Shown here in pieces: positions 6,655 through 15,128 of a stretch of DNA of 54,274 nt (positions within the stretch are counted from its first letter, which is position 1; each line of letters starts with the position of its first letter). Made by a program: the position numbers and the translations under genes. The stretch lies in NCBI GenBank assembly GCA_027452165.1, contig DAIDGX010000021.1, positions 1 through 54,274 on the forward strand, in the 5' to 3' direction. This DNA comes from Vulcanimicrobiota bacterium (GTDB taxonomy: Bacteria; Vulcanimicrobiota; Vulcanimicrobiia; Vulcanimicrobiales; Vulcanimicrobiaceae). The notes under the pieces are model-generated. The model saw only the letters and a list, made by a program, of their open reading frames with translations. It made no database searches and was not told the origin of the DNA.

Positions 6655-7920
6655 GTGAGCGAGAGCACGAGCGACGCGATATCGGCGATTGCCGACGACC
6701 CGAAGGCGGTCTTCGTCGCCACGATGGCGCGCGAATTGCACCTCGCCGGGCTGGCGACCGACGCGCTCGAGACCACGCTCTCCGACATCGCAAGCGCCAT
6801 CGGCCTCACGATGCAGATCCTCGCCCTGCCAACCAGCATCACGATCGCGATCGGTCCGCGTTGGAACCAAAAGCTCGTCCTGATGCGCTTGGAGCCGGGG
6901 CGCGTGAACCTGCGTAAGATTTCCTTACTCAACATGATCTACGACGAGCTGCGCGCGGGAAAGATCGATTTTCGCGAGGCGAGCGTACAAGTCGCGAACA
7001 TCGATCGCCGTTGGCCCGGGCTCAATCCCCTCTGGCAAATCCCTGCGCTCGCGAGTATCGCCGTTGCCGTGGGCATCTTGCTCGGCGCGGGCGTTCGCGA
7101 GTTGCTCGTCGCCGGGTGCATCGGCCTTTCCACCGGCATCATCTCGGCGCTAGCGTCCAAGAACAATACGATCGCGCGTCTCTTCGAGGTGATCGCGGCC
7201 TTCGTCGGCACGCTGATCCTCGCCATCTTCACCAAGTTCATCGGCCCGACCAACATCTACGTGTCGATCGTTGCAGGCGTCGTCGTGCTCTTACCGGGAT
7301 ACTCGCTGACCCTTGCGCTCCACGAACTCGCCAACGGCGACCTCGTCGCCGGCGTTGCACGCTTGGGAAAGGTGCTCTCCGTGCTGCTCGCCCTCAGTTG
7401 TGGCGCGTTGCTCGGCTTTGCGATCCTTGGGCCGTCGCTCCTACGCATGGGCGACGTGCAGACCCATCCGGTGCCGGGTCATCTGTGGATGTTCGCCTCG
7501 GTCCTGATCGCCATCGGCTTCTGCGTCGATCTCGACGCGCGCTTGCGCGACTTCGTATGGGTCTTTGCCGCCTGTTTCGTAGCGCTTTTGATCTCGCACA
7601 CGCTCGGCGGCACCTCGGTTCACCAGGTCTCGGCGTTTGCTTCGGCATTCATCTGCGGCATCGTCGCGAACCTGGGCGCACGGTTCCTGCGCATCCCGCA
7701 AGCGATCATGCTCGTACCGGCCCTGCTCGTCCTGGTTCCCGGCAGCTTGAGCTACGAGAGCGTGCTCTTTGCGTTTCAGCAAAACATTTCGACCGCCGTC
7801 ACCTTCGGCATCGATGCCGCGTTTGCAGCCGTTCAACTCGTCGCAGGCTTACTGCTCTCGCAGTTGCTCTTCCCGACCCGGGCCCTGCAAGTCACGACCG
7901 GCACGGGACGCTTTCGCTAG
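6655..7920 (+). CDS. ThrE-family threonine/serine exporter
   Basis: 421 residues. A soluble N-terminal part (about 1-115, with FVATMARELHLAG and IGLTMQILALPTSI) leads into about ten membrane helices. This is the fused arrangement of the ThrE/ThrP family (PF06738 plus PF12821-type halves), which exports threonine and serine. The start chosen is GTG 6655. A perfect -10-like TATAGT (6643-6648) ends six bases before it and there is no ribosome site, which suggests a leaderless mRNA. Translation from further upstream would run through the rpsT terminator. It ends 13 bases from the convergent priA end. Substrate range is inferred from family only. Confidence 0.85.
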   Translation: MSESTSDAISAIADDPKAVFVATMARELHLAGLATDALETTLSDIASAIGLTMQILALPTSITIAIGPRWNQKLVLMRLEPGRVNLRKISLLNMIYDELRAGKIDFREASVQVANIDRRWPGLNPLWQIPALASIAVAVGILLGAGVRELLVAGCIGLSTGIISALASKNNTIARLFEVIAAFVGTLILAIFTKFIGPTNIYVSIVAGVVVLLPGYSLTLALHELANGDLVAGVARLGKVLSVLLALSCGALLGFAILGPSLLRMGDVQTHPVPGHLWMFASVLIAIGFCVDLDARLRDFVWVFAACFVALLISHTLGGTSVHQVSAFASAFICGIVANLGARFLRIPQAIMLVPALLVLVPGSLSYESVLFAFQQNISTAVTFGIDAAFAAVQLVAGLLLSQLLFPTRALQVTTGTGRFR

Positions 7921-7933
7921 CCGCGGTGGCGGC

Positions 7934-10327
7934 TCACGGATCGACGTTGATCGCCAGTCGCGTGGCCCGATCGGCGCGCGCAAGCGGCACGATGCGCTCG
8001 CGCAGCGCCGCACGCATCGGCTTGGGCGTACGCGTCTTCAGCGCGATACGAAAGCGCCACTCGTCGTTGAGACGCGCGATCGGATAGGGCGCCGGACCGA
8101 GCACCTCGCCCACCTCCGCGGTGCGCAGCAGCTGCGCGTAGCGCAGCGCCGCGTCCCACGCGGCGCTGCGGCTGCGTCCGATCACGCCCACATAGACCAA
8201 CCGCGCGAACGGAGGATACTGTAACGCCCGCCGTTCGGCGAGCTCGAGGCGCGCAAATCCATCGTAATCGTGCGCGGCGGCAGCCACGATGGCCGGATGG
8301 GTGGGCGCGTACGTCTGCACGATCGCCTCGCCCGGACGCGCGCGTCCGCTCCGCCCGCACACCTGCGCGATCAACGCAAAGCTGCGCTCGGCGGCGCGAA
8401 ACTCGGGAACGTGCAACCCGACGTCAGCGGCGACCACGCCGACGAGCGTCACGGTCGGAAAGTCGAGCCCCTTGGCGACCATCTGCGTGCCTACGAGCAC
8501 GTCGCCCACCTCTTCGAACTCGCCGAGCAGCCGCGCATGGTCGCCCACGCGCGTCGTCGTGTCCGAATCCATGCGCACCACGCGCGCACGCGGAAAGAGC
8601 CGCATCATCTCGTCAACCACACGTTCGGTTCCGATGCCGAACTCACGGATCGTCGGCAATCCGCACGCCGGGCAACTGCTCGGCAACGGGGCTTGCAGAT
8701 CGCAGTAGTGGCAGCGCATCAGGCCTTCGCTGCGATGCGCGACGAGCGAGACGTCGCAGCGCGCGCACTCGGGGACAAAGCCACAACTACGACAGAGCAC
8801 GAAACTTCCGCTTCCGCGACGGTTGACGAAGAGCACGCTCTTTTCGCCGCGCTCGAGACGCTCGCTGAGTGCTTGCGTCAACGCCGTCGAAAAGATGCGC
8901 TTGTTCCCGGTCTCGAACTCTTTGCCGAGATCGACCACGCGCACGACCGGCATCGGTTGCGCCGTGGCACGTTCGCGCATCCCGATGTAGGCGATCGCGC
9001 CGCGTTGCGCGGCCTCGAAGTTTTCGAGCGCGGGCGTCGCGCTCCCGAGCAGTAACAATCCTCCCGCGCGCCGCATCCGTTCGCGCGCCACGGCTACGGC
9101 GTGATATCGCGGCGAGGTGTCTTGCTTGTACGAGCGTTCGTGCGCTTCGTCGATGACGAGCAGCCGCACATCGTCGAGCGGGGCGAAGACGGCACTGCGC
9201 GCGCCGACCACCACGTCGATATCGCCGCGCATGCACGCCTGCCACGCATCGAACCGTTCGCGCTCGGAGAGCGCTGAGTGCAACACCGCCACCCGTTCTC
9301 CAAATGCCGCTTCGAAGCGGCGCGCCGTCTGCGGTGTGAGGGAAATCTCGGGAACCAGGACGATCGCGCGACCGCCCTCGCGTACGACGCGCTTGATCGC
9401 CTCCACGTACACGTAGGTCTTCCCGCTTCCCGTCACGCCGTGAATCAGCGCCTCGCGAAAGCCGCGCTCATCGAGCCACGCGTCGATCCGTGCCAGAGCC
9501 GCCGACTGTTCCGCGGTCGGCGCAAACGGTGGGGGCGGAACCGGCGCGCGCTCGCGGACGGCACGCGGTTCGACCTCGCGTTCGTCGATCGCCCCCGCGC
9601 CGACTGCCCGAGCGATGACGGCCGGTGAAAATCCGGCCAGCACGGCGTCCGCGCGAGGTACACCCGGTTGTTCGCGCACGAATGCTGCAAGCAAGGCGGC
9701 CTTCTTCCCGCGGATCGAGGCCGCGCCCGGATAGAGCACGCGCACACGATAGCTTTGCGTCTTGGGCGCCACAAAGCGCCGTTCACGTCGCAACTCGCCG
9801 CTGCGAACGATCGCCTGCACGTAGCGCAGCAGCGTCGCCCGATCGCCGGCACGGCGCGCGTCGGGATGGCGCAGGAGCGTTTCCAACGCGAAGCCGTCGG
9901 GAAATGCCTCCCAGATCGTGCGCACGAGGCGCGGCGGGACCGACGGGTAGCGCGTGAGCGTGGGCGTGGCGAGCGTACGGACGAACGTATCGACCGTGCG
10001 TGGAATGGCTCCCGACAAGACCACCGCGGAGAGCGCCTCGCCGAGCGTGCAAACGTAATACTCGCTCACGAAGCGCGCCATTTGCAGCCCGGTTGCGTCA
10101 AACGCGCGCGGAACGTCGAGGCGTTCGCTCACGGGTTTGACGCGTGGATCGGCTTCGATCACCCGCGGCTCCGCGACGACGAACGCGACCACCTCGCGAT
10201 TTCCGAGCGGGACACGCACGACGTCGCCGACGGAAAGTGCTAGTTCGCCCGCGTCGTAGGTGAGCGGAAGGTCGAATCGCGAGGAACGGATCGCCGCAAG
10301 CGCGTCGATCGCGCGGATGCTAGCCAA
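7934..10327 (-). CDS. priA: primosomal helicase PriA
   Basis: 797 residues. The N-terminal 3'-DNA-binding and winged-helix parts come first, then a superfamily 2 helicase core with Walker A GVTGSGKT (about 297-304) and DEAH box IDEAHERSYKQD (about 390). Paired zinc sites follow at about 512-546 (CRSCGFVPECARC, CHYCD, SSCPACG). PriA restarts collapsed replication forks. TTG 10327 lies inside the last codons of aroB, five bases after CGGAG, so the two genes overlap by eight bases and are probably coupled. The frame is open further upstream, but that is the shadow of aroB. Confidence 0.95.
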   Translation of the reverse strand: MASIRAIDALAAIRSSRFDLPLTYDAGELALSVGDVVRVPLGNREVVAFVVAEPRVIEADPRVKPVSERLDVPRAFDATGLQMARFVSEYYVCTLGEALSAVVLSGAIPRTVDTFVRTLATPTLTRYPSVPPRLVRTIWEAFPDGFALETLLRHPDARRAGDRATLLRYVQAIVRSGELRRERRFVAPKTQSYRVRVLYPGAASIRGKKAALLAAFVREQPGVPRADAVLAGFSPAVIARAVGAGAIDEREVEPRAVRERAPVPPPPFAPTAEQSAALARIDAWLDERGFREALIHGVTGSGKTYVYVEAIKRVVREGGRAIVLVPEISLTPQTARRFEAAFGERVAVLHSALSERERFDAWQACMRGDIDVVVGARSAVFAPLDDVRLLVIDEAHERSYKQDTSPRYHAVAVARERMRRAGGLLLLGSATPALENFEAAQRGAIAYIGMRERATAQPMPVVRVVDLGKEFETGNKRIFSTALTQALSERLERGEKSVLFVNRRGSGSFVLCRSCGFVPECARCDVSLVAHRSEGLMRCHYCDLQAPLPSSCPACGLPTIREFGIGTERVVDEMMRLFPRARVVRMDSDTTTRVGDHARLLGEFEEVGDVLVGTQMVAKGLDFPTVTLVGVVAADVGLHVPEFRAAERSFALIAQVCGRSGRARPGEAIVQTYAPTHPAIVAAAAHDYDGFARLELAERRALQYPPFARLVYVGVIGRSRSAAWDAALRYAQLLRTAEVGEVLGPAPYPIARLNDEWRFRIALKTRTPKPMRAALRERIVPLARADRATRLAINVDP

Positions 10328-11435
10328 GAGACTCCGGGGTATAGCGCAGTTGCGCGAGCACGGAACGCACGGTGCGTTCGGGCACCTCGACGCCGTATTC
10401 GACGTCGCCGATCGCCCGCGGAAGCACAAACCGTAGCTTGCCGTCACGACGCTTCTTGTCGCTTTGCATCGCGCGATACGCCGCATCGGGATCGACACGC
10501 GTCTGCAGCGGCATGCCGAGCAGCGCTACGGTACCGAGAACGCGCAGGTACTCGCGCTCCGAGAAGCGCCCGGTGCGCAACGCCAAGAGCGACGCGGCGC
10601 GCAGGCCGAGGGCCACGCCGGCGCCGTGCGTCACGCGGTATCCGCTCGCGGTCTCGAACGCGTGCGCAAACGTATGCCCCAGGTTCAAGAGTTCGCGCAT
10701 GCCCTGCTCGAGCCGATCGTCCATCACGATCATGATCTTCACCCGCACCGCTTCAGCGACGATCGCTTGCCAGGGCCAGCGCCAAAACGGATGCGGCGAG
10801 AGGTTCTCGATGGCCTCAAAAAACTCGTTCCCCTCGATGATCGCAGCCTTGAGAATCTCGGCAAGACCTTCGCGAAGGTGACGGTATTCGAGGGTTTGCA
10901 GGGCATCGACGTGCGAAAACACCGCGACCGGATCGCTGAAGGCGCCGACCAGATTCTTCCCCGCGCGCAGATCGACGCCGGTCTTTCCACCGACGGCCGC
11001 ATCGACCATCGCGACGAGCGTCGTCGCGACGTGAGCGTAGGGGACACCGCGCATGTAGGTCGCCGCCGCAAACCCAAAAAGATCGCTTGCAACGCCGCCG
11101 CCGACCCCGACGACGAGCGTATCGCGGGCTGCCCCAAGCGCAAGCAGGGCTTCGTGTACCTCTTCCACCGTTGCCAAGCGTTTGCGCGCTTCACCGAGCG
11201 TCACCGCTCGCACGCCCATACAGCGCGGATGGCGCGCCAACCGTCGCGCCAAACGACGCACGTGCGTTTCGCCATCGAAGAGGACGACGAACGCCTGCGA
11301 ACGTTCGGTGAGAAATCGTTCGGCGTGCGGCAGCACGTCGTCGGCGACGACGACCGGATACCCGAGGTCGTTCGAAACGAATACCTCGTCGTTGAGCGCG
11401 TCGTTCAGAACTCGATGCCTTTCTTGTGCGTCCAT
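10320..11435 (-). CDS. aroB: 3-dehydroquinate synthase
   Basis: 371 residues. It turns DAHP into 3-dehydroquinate, the second step of the shikimate pathway, using NAD and a divalent metal. Seen are VGVGGGVASDLFGFAAATYM for NAD, TTLVAMVDAAVGGKTGVD, KNLVGAF and the metal histidine motif GHTFAHAFE. ATG 11435 lies 31 bases inside the end of aroK. The longer open frame upstream is aroK shadow. Order in transcription is aroC, aroK, aroB, priA. Confidence 0.95.
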   Translation of the reverse strand: MDAQERHRVLNDALNDEVFVSNDLGYPVVVADDVLPHAERFLTERSQAFVVLFDGETHVRRLARRLARHPRCMGVRAVTLGEARKRLATVEEVHEALLALGAARDTLVVGVGGGVASDLFGFAAATYMRGVPYAHVATTLVAMVDAAVGGKTGVDLRAGKNLVGAFSDPVAVFSHVDALQTLEYRHLREGLAEILKAAIIEGNEFFEAIENLSPHPFWRWPWQAIVAEAVRVKIMIVMDDRLEQGMRELLNLGHTFAHAFETASGYRVTHGAGVALGLRAASLLALRTGRFSEREYLRVLGTVALLGMPLQTRVDPDAAYRAMQSDKKRRDGKLRFVLPRAIGDVEYGVEVPERTVRSVLAQLRYTPESLG

Positions 11436-11929
11436 TGCACGATCGCATCGACGATCTGCGAGGTGCTCATGCCGTCGGCCTCGAGCACGAGATCCGCATG
11501 GGCGTATTGCGGCATCCGCTTGCCGTAGAGTTCTTTGATGCGCGAAAGTGACGGCGTTGGACCGAGGAGCGGGCGTACGCGGCGGCTCTTTCGCAGACGC
11601 TCCAGCACCTGTTCCGGCGTCACCTTGATGAAGATGCGGTAGCTGCGTTTTTTTAAGAGCTTCTGCGTGGGTTCGTACGTGAGGGCGCCGCCGCCAAGGG
11701 CCATGATACCGGGCTCGCCCTCTTCGAGCACGTGCGCGATGGCCACGTGCTCGTACTCGCGAAACGCTTTTTCGCCCTCTTCGTAAAAGATATCCGAGAT
11801 CTGTCCGTGATCCTTGGTGATCAGATCGTCGGTGTCGAAGAACGCGCATTTCAGTTTGCGCGCGAGTTTCTTGCCGATCGTCGATTTGCCCGCGGCCATG
11901 AAGCCGACAAGCGCGATGTGTTGTTTCAT
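11405..11929 (-). CDS. aroK: shikimate kinase
   Basis: 174 residues, normal length. The P-loop GFMAAGKSTIGKKLA lies near the N-terminus, DTDD binds shikimate (about 32-35), GGGAL lies near 80, and the lid arginines are in RRVRPLL. It phosphorylates shikimate with ATP. Its ATG overlaps the aroC stop by four bases, and its end overlaps aroB by 31 bases, giving a coupled aroCKB block. Confidence 0.95.
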   Translation of the reverse strand: MKQHIALVGFMAAGKSTIGKKLARKLKCAFFDTDDLITKDHGQISDIFYEEGEKAFREYEHVAIAHVLEEGEPGIMALGGGALTYEPTQKLLKKRSYRIFIKVTPEQVLERLRKSRRVRPLLGPTPSLSRIKELYGKRMPQYAHADLVLEADGMSTSQIVDAIVQWTHKKGIEF

Positions 11930-13098
11930 TCGCCCTCCTGTGCTGATTCGAAGAGTGCGGTGGCAGCGGCGTTCGCGCGCGTGAGATTATCACGCGTCTC
12001 TTCAATGGAATCACCGCCGTATTTTTCCAAGACCGGGCCCACGAGCGCGAGGCGCACCATCGCCTCGCCGACGATACCCGCCGCCGGAACGACGCAGACG
12101 TCGCTGCGCACGATCGTCGCCGGCGCATCGGTCTTGTCGTGCAGGTTGACGGAGGGGAGCGCGTTCATCAACGTCGGAATCGGCTTCACCGAGACGCGCA
12201 GCACGATCGGCTGGCCGTTGCTCATGCCGCCCTCGATGCCGCCCGCGCGGTTGCTGCCGCGCACGACGTTTTCCCCGTCGAGTGCGAAAGTGTCGTGCGC
12301 CTGCGATCCGGCGCGCGCCGCAACGTCGGCGCCGAGCCCCACCTCGACGGCCTTGACCGTTTGCATCCCCATGAGCGCACCCGCGAGCACGCCGTCGAGC
12401 CGTGTATCGGGCTGACGATTGCTTCCCACGCCGACGGGAACGCCGTCGATCCGCACCACGAACGTGCCGCCAAGCGTGTCGCCCGCGGCTTTGGCGGCAT
12501 CGATCGCCGCGATCATACGCTGCGCGCTTGGCGCATCGGGGCAGCGCACCTCGCTCGCCTCGACGTCGGACTGCGACCACTCGTCGAGCTCGGGTGCGGC
12601 CACGTCACCGATGCGGTGAACGTAGCTGCGCGTGCGGATGCCGAGCGCTTCGAGAAACTGCGCGCAGATCGCGCCGAGCGCCACGCGCATCGTGGTTTCC
12701 CGTGCGCTTGCGCGTTCGAGCACGTTCCGCAGATCGGTGTGACGATACTTCAGCGCACCGGCGTAATCGGCGTGGCCCGGGCGCGGGTTGGTGAGCGGCG
12801 CACCGCCACCGGTGAGCGGATCCATCAACGCGCGCACGTGGGGCGTATCGAAATCGCGATTGCGTACCAGCACCGCGATCGGCGAGCCGAGGGTAGAACC
12901 ACCGCGCACGCCTGCAAGAAACTCAACCGTATCACGCTCGATCTTCATGCGTCCGCCGCGGCCGTAGCCGCCCTGACGCCGCGCAAGCGTTTCGTTGATG
13001 CGATTGACATCGAGCGCGAGCCGCGCCGGGATCCCGTCGAGGATGCCGACGAGCGCCGGGCCGTGGGATTCGCCCGCAGTAAGGTACCGGAACACCAC
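11926..13098 (-). CDS. aroC: chorismate synthase
   Basis: 390 residues. It makes chorismate from EPSP with reduced FMN. Signature stretches are TAGESHGPALVGILDGIPA at the start, RRQGGYGRGGRM, the RPGHADYAGALKY region, RASARETTMRVA and the SNRAGGIEGGMSNGQPIV region. The start is a GTG at 13098. The gene lies 39 bases after sdaA and overlaps aroK by four bases. Confidence 0.97.
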   Translation of the reverse strand: MVFRYLTAGESHGPALVGILDGIPARLALDVNRINETLARRQGGYGRGGRMKIERDTVEFLAGVRGGSTLGSPIAVLVRNRDFDTPHVRALMDPLTGGGAPLTNPRPGHADYAGALKYRHTDLRNVLERASARETTMRVALGAICAQFLEALGIRTRSYVHRIGDVAAPELDEWSQSDVEASEVRCPDAPSAQRMIAAIDAAKAAGDTLGGTFVVRIDGVPVGVGSNRQPDTRLDGVLAGALMGMQTVKAVEVGLGADVAARAGSQAHDTFALDGENVVRGSNRAGGIEGGMSNGQPIVLRVSVKPIPTLMNALPSVNLHDKTDAPATIVRSDVCVVPAAGIVGEAMVRLALVGPVLEKYGGDSIEETRDNLTRANAAATALFESAQEGE

Positions 13099-13137
13099 GA
13101 TGTGCTTACGTGCGCTTCCGCGTGCGGCCTGCTTTCG

Positions 13138-14496
13138 TCAGCACTCCACCACGCTCACGGCAAGGCCGCCGAGCGAGGTCTCTTTGTATGCGGCCTGCAT
13201 GTCGAGTCCGGTGCGGTACATCACCGCGATCACGCGGTCGAGCGAGACCACATGATCGCCCGCATCCTCCATCGCCATACGCGCCGCGTGGATCGCGCGT
13301 ACCGCGCCAACGGCGTTGCGTTCGATGCACGGCACCTGCACGAGTCCGCCGATCGGATCGCACGTCATGCCCAGACTATGTTCCATCCCAATCTCGGCCG
13401 CGTTCTCGACCTCAGCCGTGCTGCCGCCGAGCGCCGCCACAAGCCCACCCGCCGCCATCGAACAGGCCACCCCCACCTCGCCCTGGCAGCCCACTTCGGC
13501 ACCCGAGATCGAGGCGTTGGCCTTGTAGAGTGCGCCGATCGCGCTTGCGGTGAGGAGCAACCGCCGCTCGCCATCACGCGTGGGCGCATCGGTGAAACGC
13601 CGATAGTAGTGCAGCACCGCCGGCAGCACGCCCGCCGCACCGTTGGTTGGGGCGGTGACCACACGTCCGCCCGCCGCGTTCTCCTCGTTGACGGCCATGG
13701 CGCAGGCGTTCACGTAATCCATCATCGCGAGCGGGTCGCTAGGACGCTCCGTATAGCGCCGATAGATGCGCGACGCCCGCCGGCGTACGTTGAGCCCGCC
13801 GGGAAGCACGCCGTCGGTTGCAAGGCCACGCTCGGTGCAGGCGGTCATCGCGTCGAGGATACCATCCACATAGGCAAGCGTCTGCGCGCGCGGACGTAGC
13901 GCGTCTTCATCGAGCAGCACGATCTCGGCGATGTCACAGGCACGCTCGGCCGCGCACGCGATCAACGCCGCCGCCGACGCGAACGCAAACGGCACCTCGC
14001 GCACCTCGGCTCGTTCCGAGCGCGCCCCCTCGACCTCGACGAAACCGCCGCCCACCGAGTAATAGGTGCGAGCGAGGAGCATGGCGCCGTCACGCCAAGC
14101 CTGCACGACCATCCCATTACTGTGCCCCGCGAGCACCTCGGAGCGATGCCACACGATCGCGCTCTCGGGATCGAAGGCGATCGGCGCCCTCCCGCCCAGC
14201 AGCAACGTGCGCCGCGCGCGCACCGCCGCGACACGCGCCTCGGCCTCGTGCGGATCGATCGCGTCGGGACGGTATCCCTCAAGGCCCAGCATCACCGCAC
14301 GATCGGTGCCGTGCCCTATGCCGGTGAGCGCAAGCGATCCGTAGAGATCCACCTGCACGCGCAGGCCCGCGTCGAACGCGGTTCGTTGTGCGAGTTCGGT
14401 GACGAAAAGCGCAGCCGCGCGCATGGGACCGACGGTGTGCGAACTCGACGGACCGAGCCCGATTTTGAAGAGATCGACGATGGAGGTATAGGACAC
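13138..14496 (-). CDS. sdaA: L-serine ammonia-lyase, iron-sulfur type, single chain
   Basis: 452 residues. An N-terminal beta-domain with [14 protein letters not shown] is fused to the C-terminal catalytic domain with [31 protein letters not shown] and [18 protein letters not shown]. The three cysteines in these last two motifs and the CIERN segment fit the [4Fe-4S] site. It deaminates serine to pyruvate. The start is GTG 14496; the ribosome site is weak. It follows the HU terminator and may head the aroC-priA operon, since only 39 bases lie before aroC. Confidence 0.95.
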   Translation of the reverse strand: MSYTSIVDLFKIGLGPSSSHTVGPMRAAALFVTELAQRTAFDAGLRVQVDLYGSLALTGIGHGTDRAVMLGLEGYRPDAIDPHEAEARVAAVRARRTLLLGGRAPIAFDPESAIVWHRSEVLAGHSNGMVVQAWRDGAMLLARTYYSVGGGFVEVEGARSERAEVREVPFAFASAAALIACAAERACDIAEIVLLDEDALRPRAQTLAYVDGILDAMTACTERGLATDGVLPGGLNVRRRASRIYRRYTERPSDPLAMMDYVNACAMAVNEENAAGGRVVTAPTNGAAGVLPAVLHYYRRFTDAPTRDGERRLLLTASAIGALYKANASISGAEVGCQGEVGVACSMAAGGLVAALGGSTAEVENAAEIGMEHSLGMTCDPIGGLVQVPCIERNAVGAVRAIHAARMAMEDAGDHVVSLDRVIAVMYRTGLDMQAAYKETSLGGLAVSVVEC

Positions 14497-14514
14497 GTCG
14501 CGCAGCTTCGCACA

Positions 14515-14554
14515 AAGAAAACGAGCCGCCTGGTCGCAGGCGGCTCGTTTTCTT
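14515..14554 (-). terminator. strong bidirectional terminator after HU
   Basis: Perfect 18-base arms (14515-14532, 14537-14554) with loop GTCG. The arms begin with an A-run and end with a T-run on both strands. It ends the HU transcript and insulates sdaA. Confidence 0.9.
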
Positions 14555-14571
14555 ACGCGTTACGTGCGTGC

Positions 14572-15036
14572 TTAGCGGCCCTTTTTGCGGCCCGCACTCT
14601 TCTTCGCGGCGGCTTTCTTGGCCGGAGCGGCCTTGCGAGCCGGAGCCTTCTTCGCAGCGGCCTTCTTCGCCGGAGCGGCCTTGCGGGCCGGCGCCTTCTT
14701 TGCGGCGGCCTTCTTCTTGGGGGCAGCCTTCTTCGCTGCGGGCTTCGCAGCGCCGCGCTTGGCCGTACCGACGGCTTCCTTCAGCACGCGACCAGCGATG
14801 AATTTCAACACGCGCTTCGCGGGCACTTTGATGGGCTCGCCCGTCTTCGGATTGCGGGCGATGCGCGCCGCGCGATCGCGAACTTTGAACTGGCCGAACG
14901 GGGTGAGTTGCACCTTGTCGCCGGACTTCAGGACATCCATCATCTTCTCGAGGATGGCTTCGATGATCTCGACAACCTGTTTGCGCGGCAGTTCGAGCTC
15001 TTCTGCGAGCTCACGAGCTAACTCGTTCTTGGTCAT
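14572..15036 (-). CDS. hup: HU-type nucleoid protein with Lys/Ala-rich tail
   Basis: 154 residues. Residues 1-90 are a full HU domain (MTKNELARELAEEL, then LTPFGQFKVRDRAARIARNP with the DNA-intercalating RNPKTGEPI arm). Residues 91-154 form a tail of Lys, Ala, Pro and Arg resembling histone H1 tails and mycobacterial HupB. The tail contains a 16-residue unit repeated twice and a partial third. ATG 15036 follows AAAGGACAG. Such tails raise DNA affinity and compaction in studied proteins. It is transcribed alone, with a strong terminator after it. Confidence 0.96.
   Translation of the reverse strand: MTKNELARELAEELELPRKQVVEIIEAILEKMMDVLKSGDKVQLTPFGQFKVRDRAARIARNPKTGEPIKVPAKRVLKFIAGRVLKEAVGTAKRGAAKPAAKKAAPKKKAAAKKAPARKAAPAKKAAAKKAPARKAAPAKKAAAKKSAGRKKGR
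14620..14715 (-). repeat. 48-base tandem repeat in the HU tail
   Basis: Two adjacent 48-base units encode the same 16 residues (KKAAAKKAPARKAAPA, residues 108-123 and 124-139); a partial third follows at 140-146. Synonymous differences show that the copies are not brand new. Slippage-driven length variation is expected. Confidence 0.85.
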
Positions 15037-15128
15037 ACTGTCCTTTCGAAAGGGGGCAGCTAATTTTCCAGACGGATTAGCAGAAAACGCCGTATTCCCT
15101 TGCGAAAACGCCCGTCTTTGAAGAAATT

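Noticed and set aside
12139-13899. 586-codon plus-strand open frame
   Set aside because: It is antisense to aroC and sdaA, both with clear family motifs; the translation is rich in His/Arg and matches nothing.
14585-15121. Ala/Phe-rich plus-strand frame that looks like membrane protein
   Set aside because: It is the complement of the HU Lys/Ala tail repeat; hydrophobicity is a by-product of that repeat.
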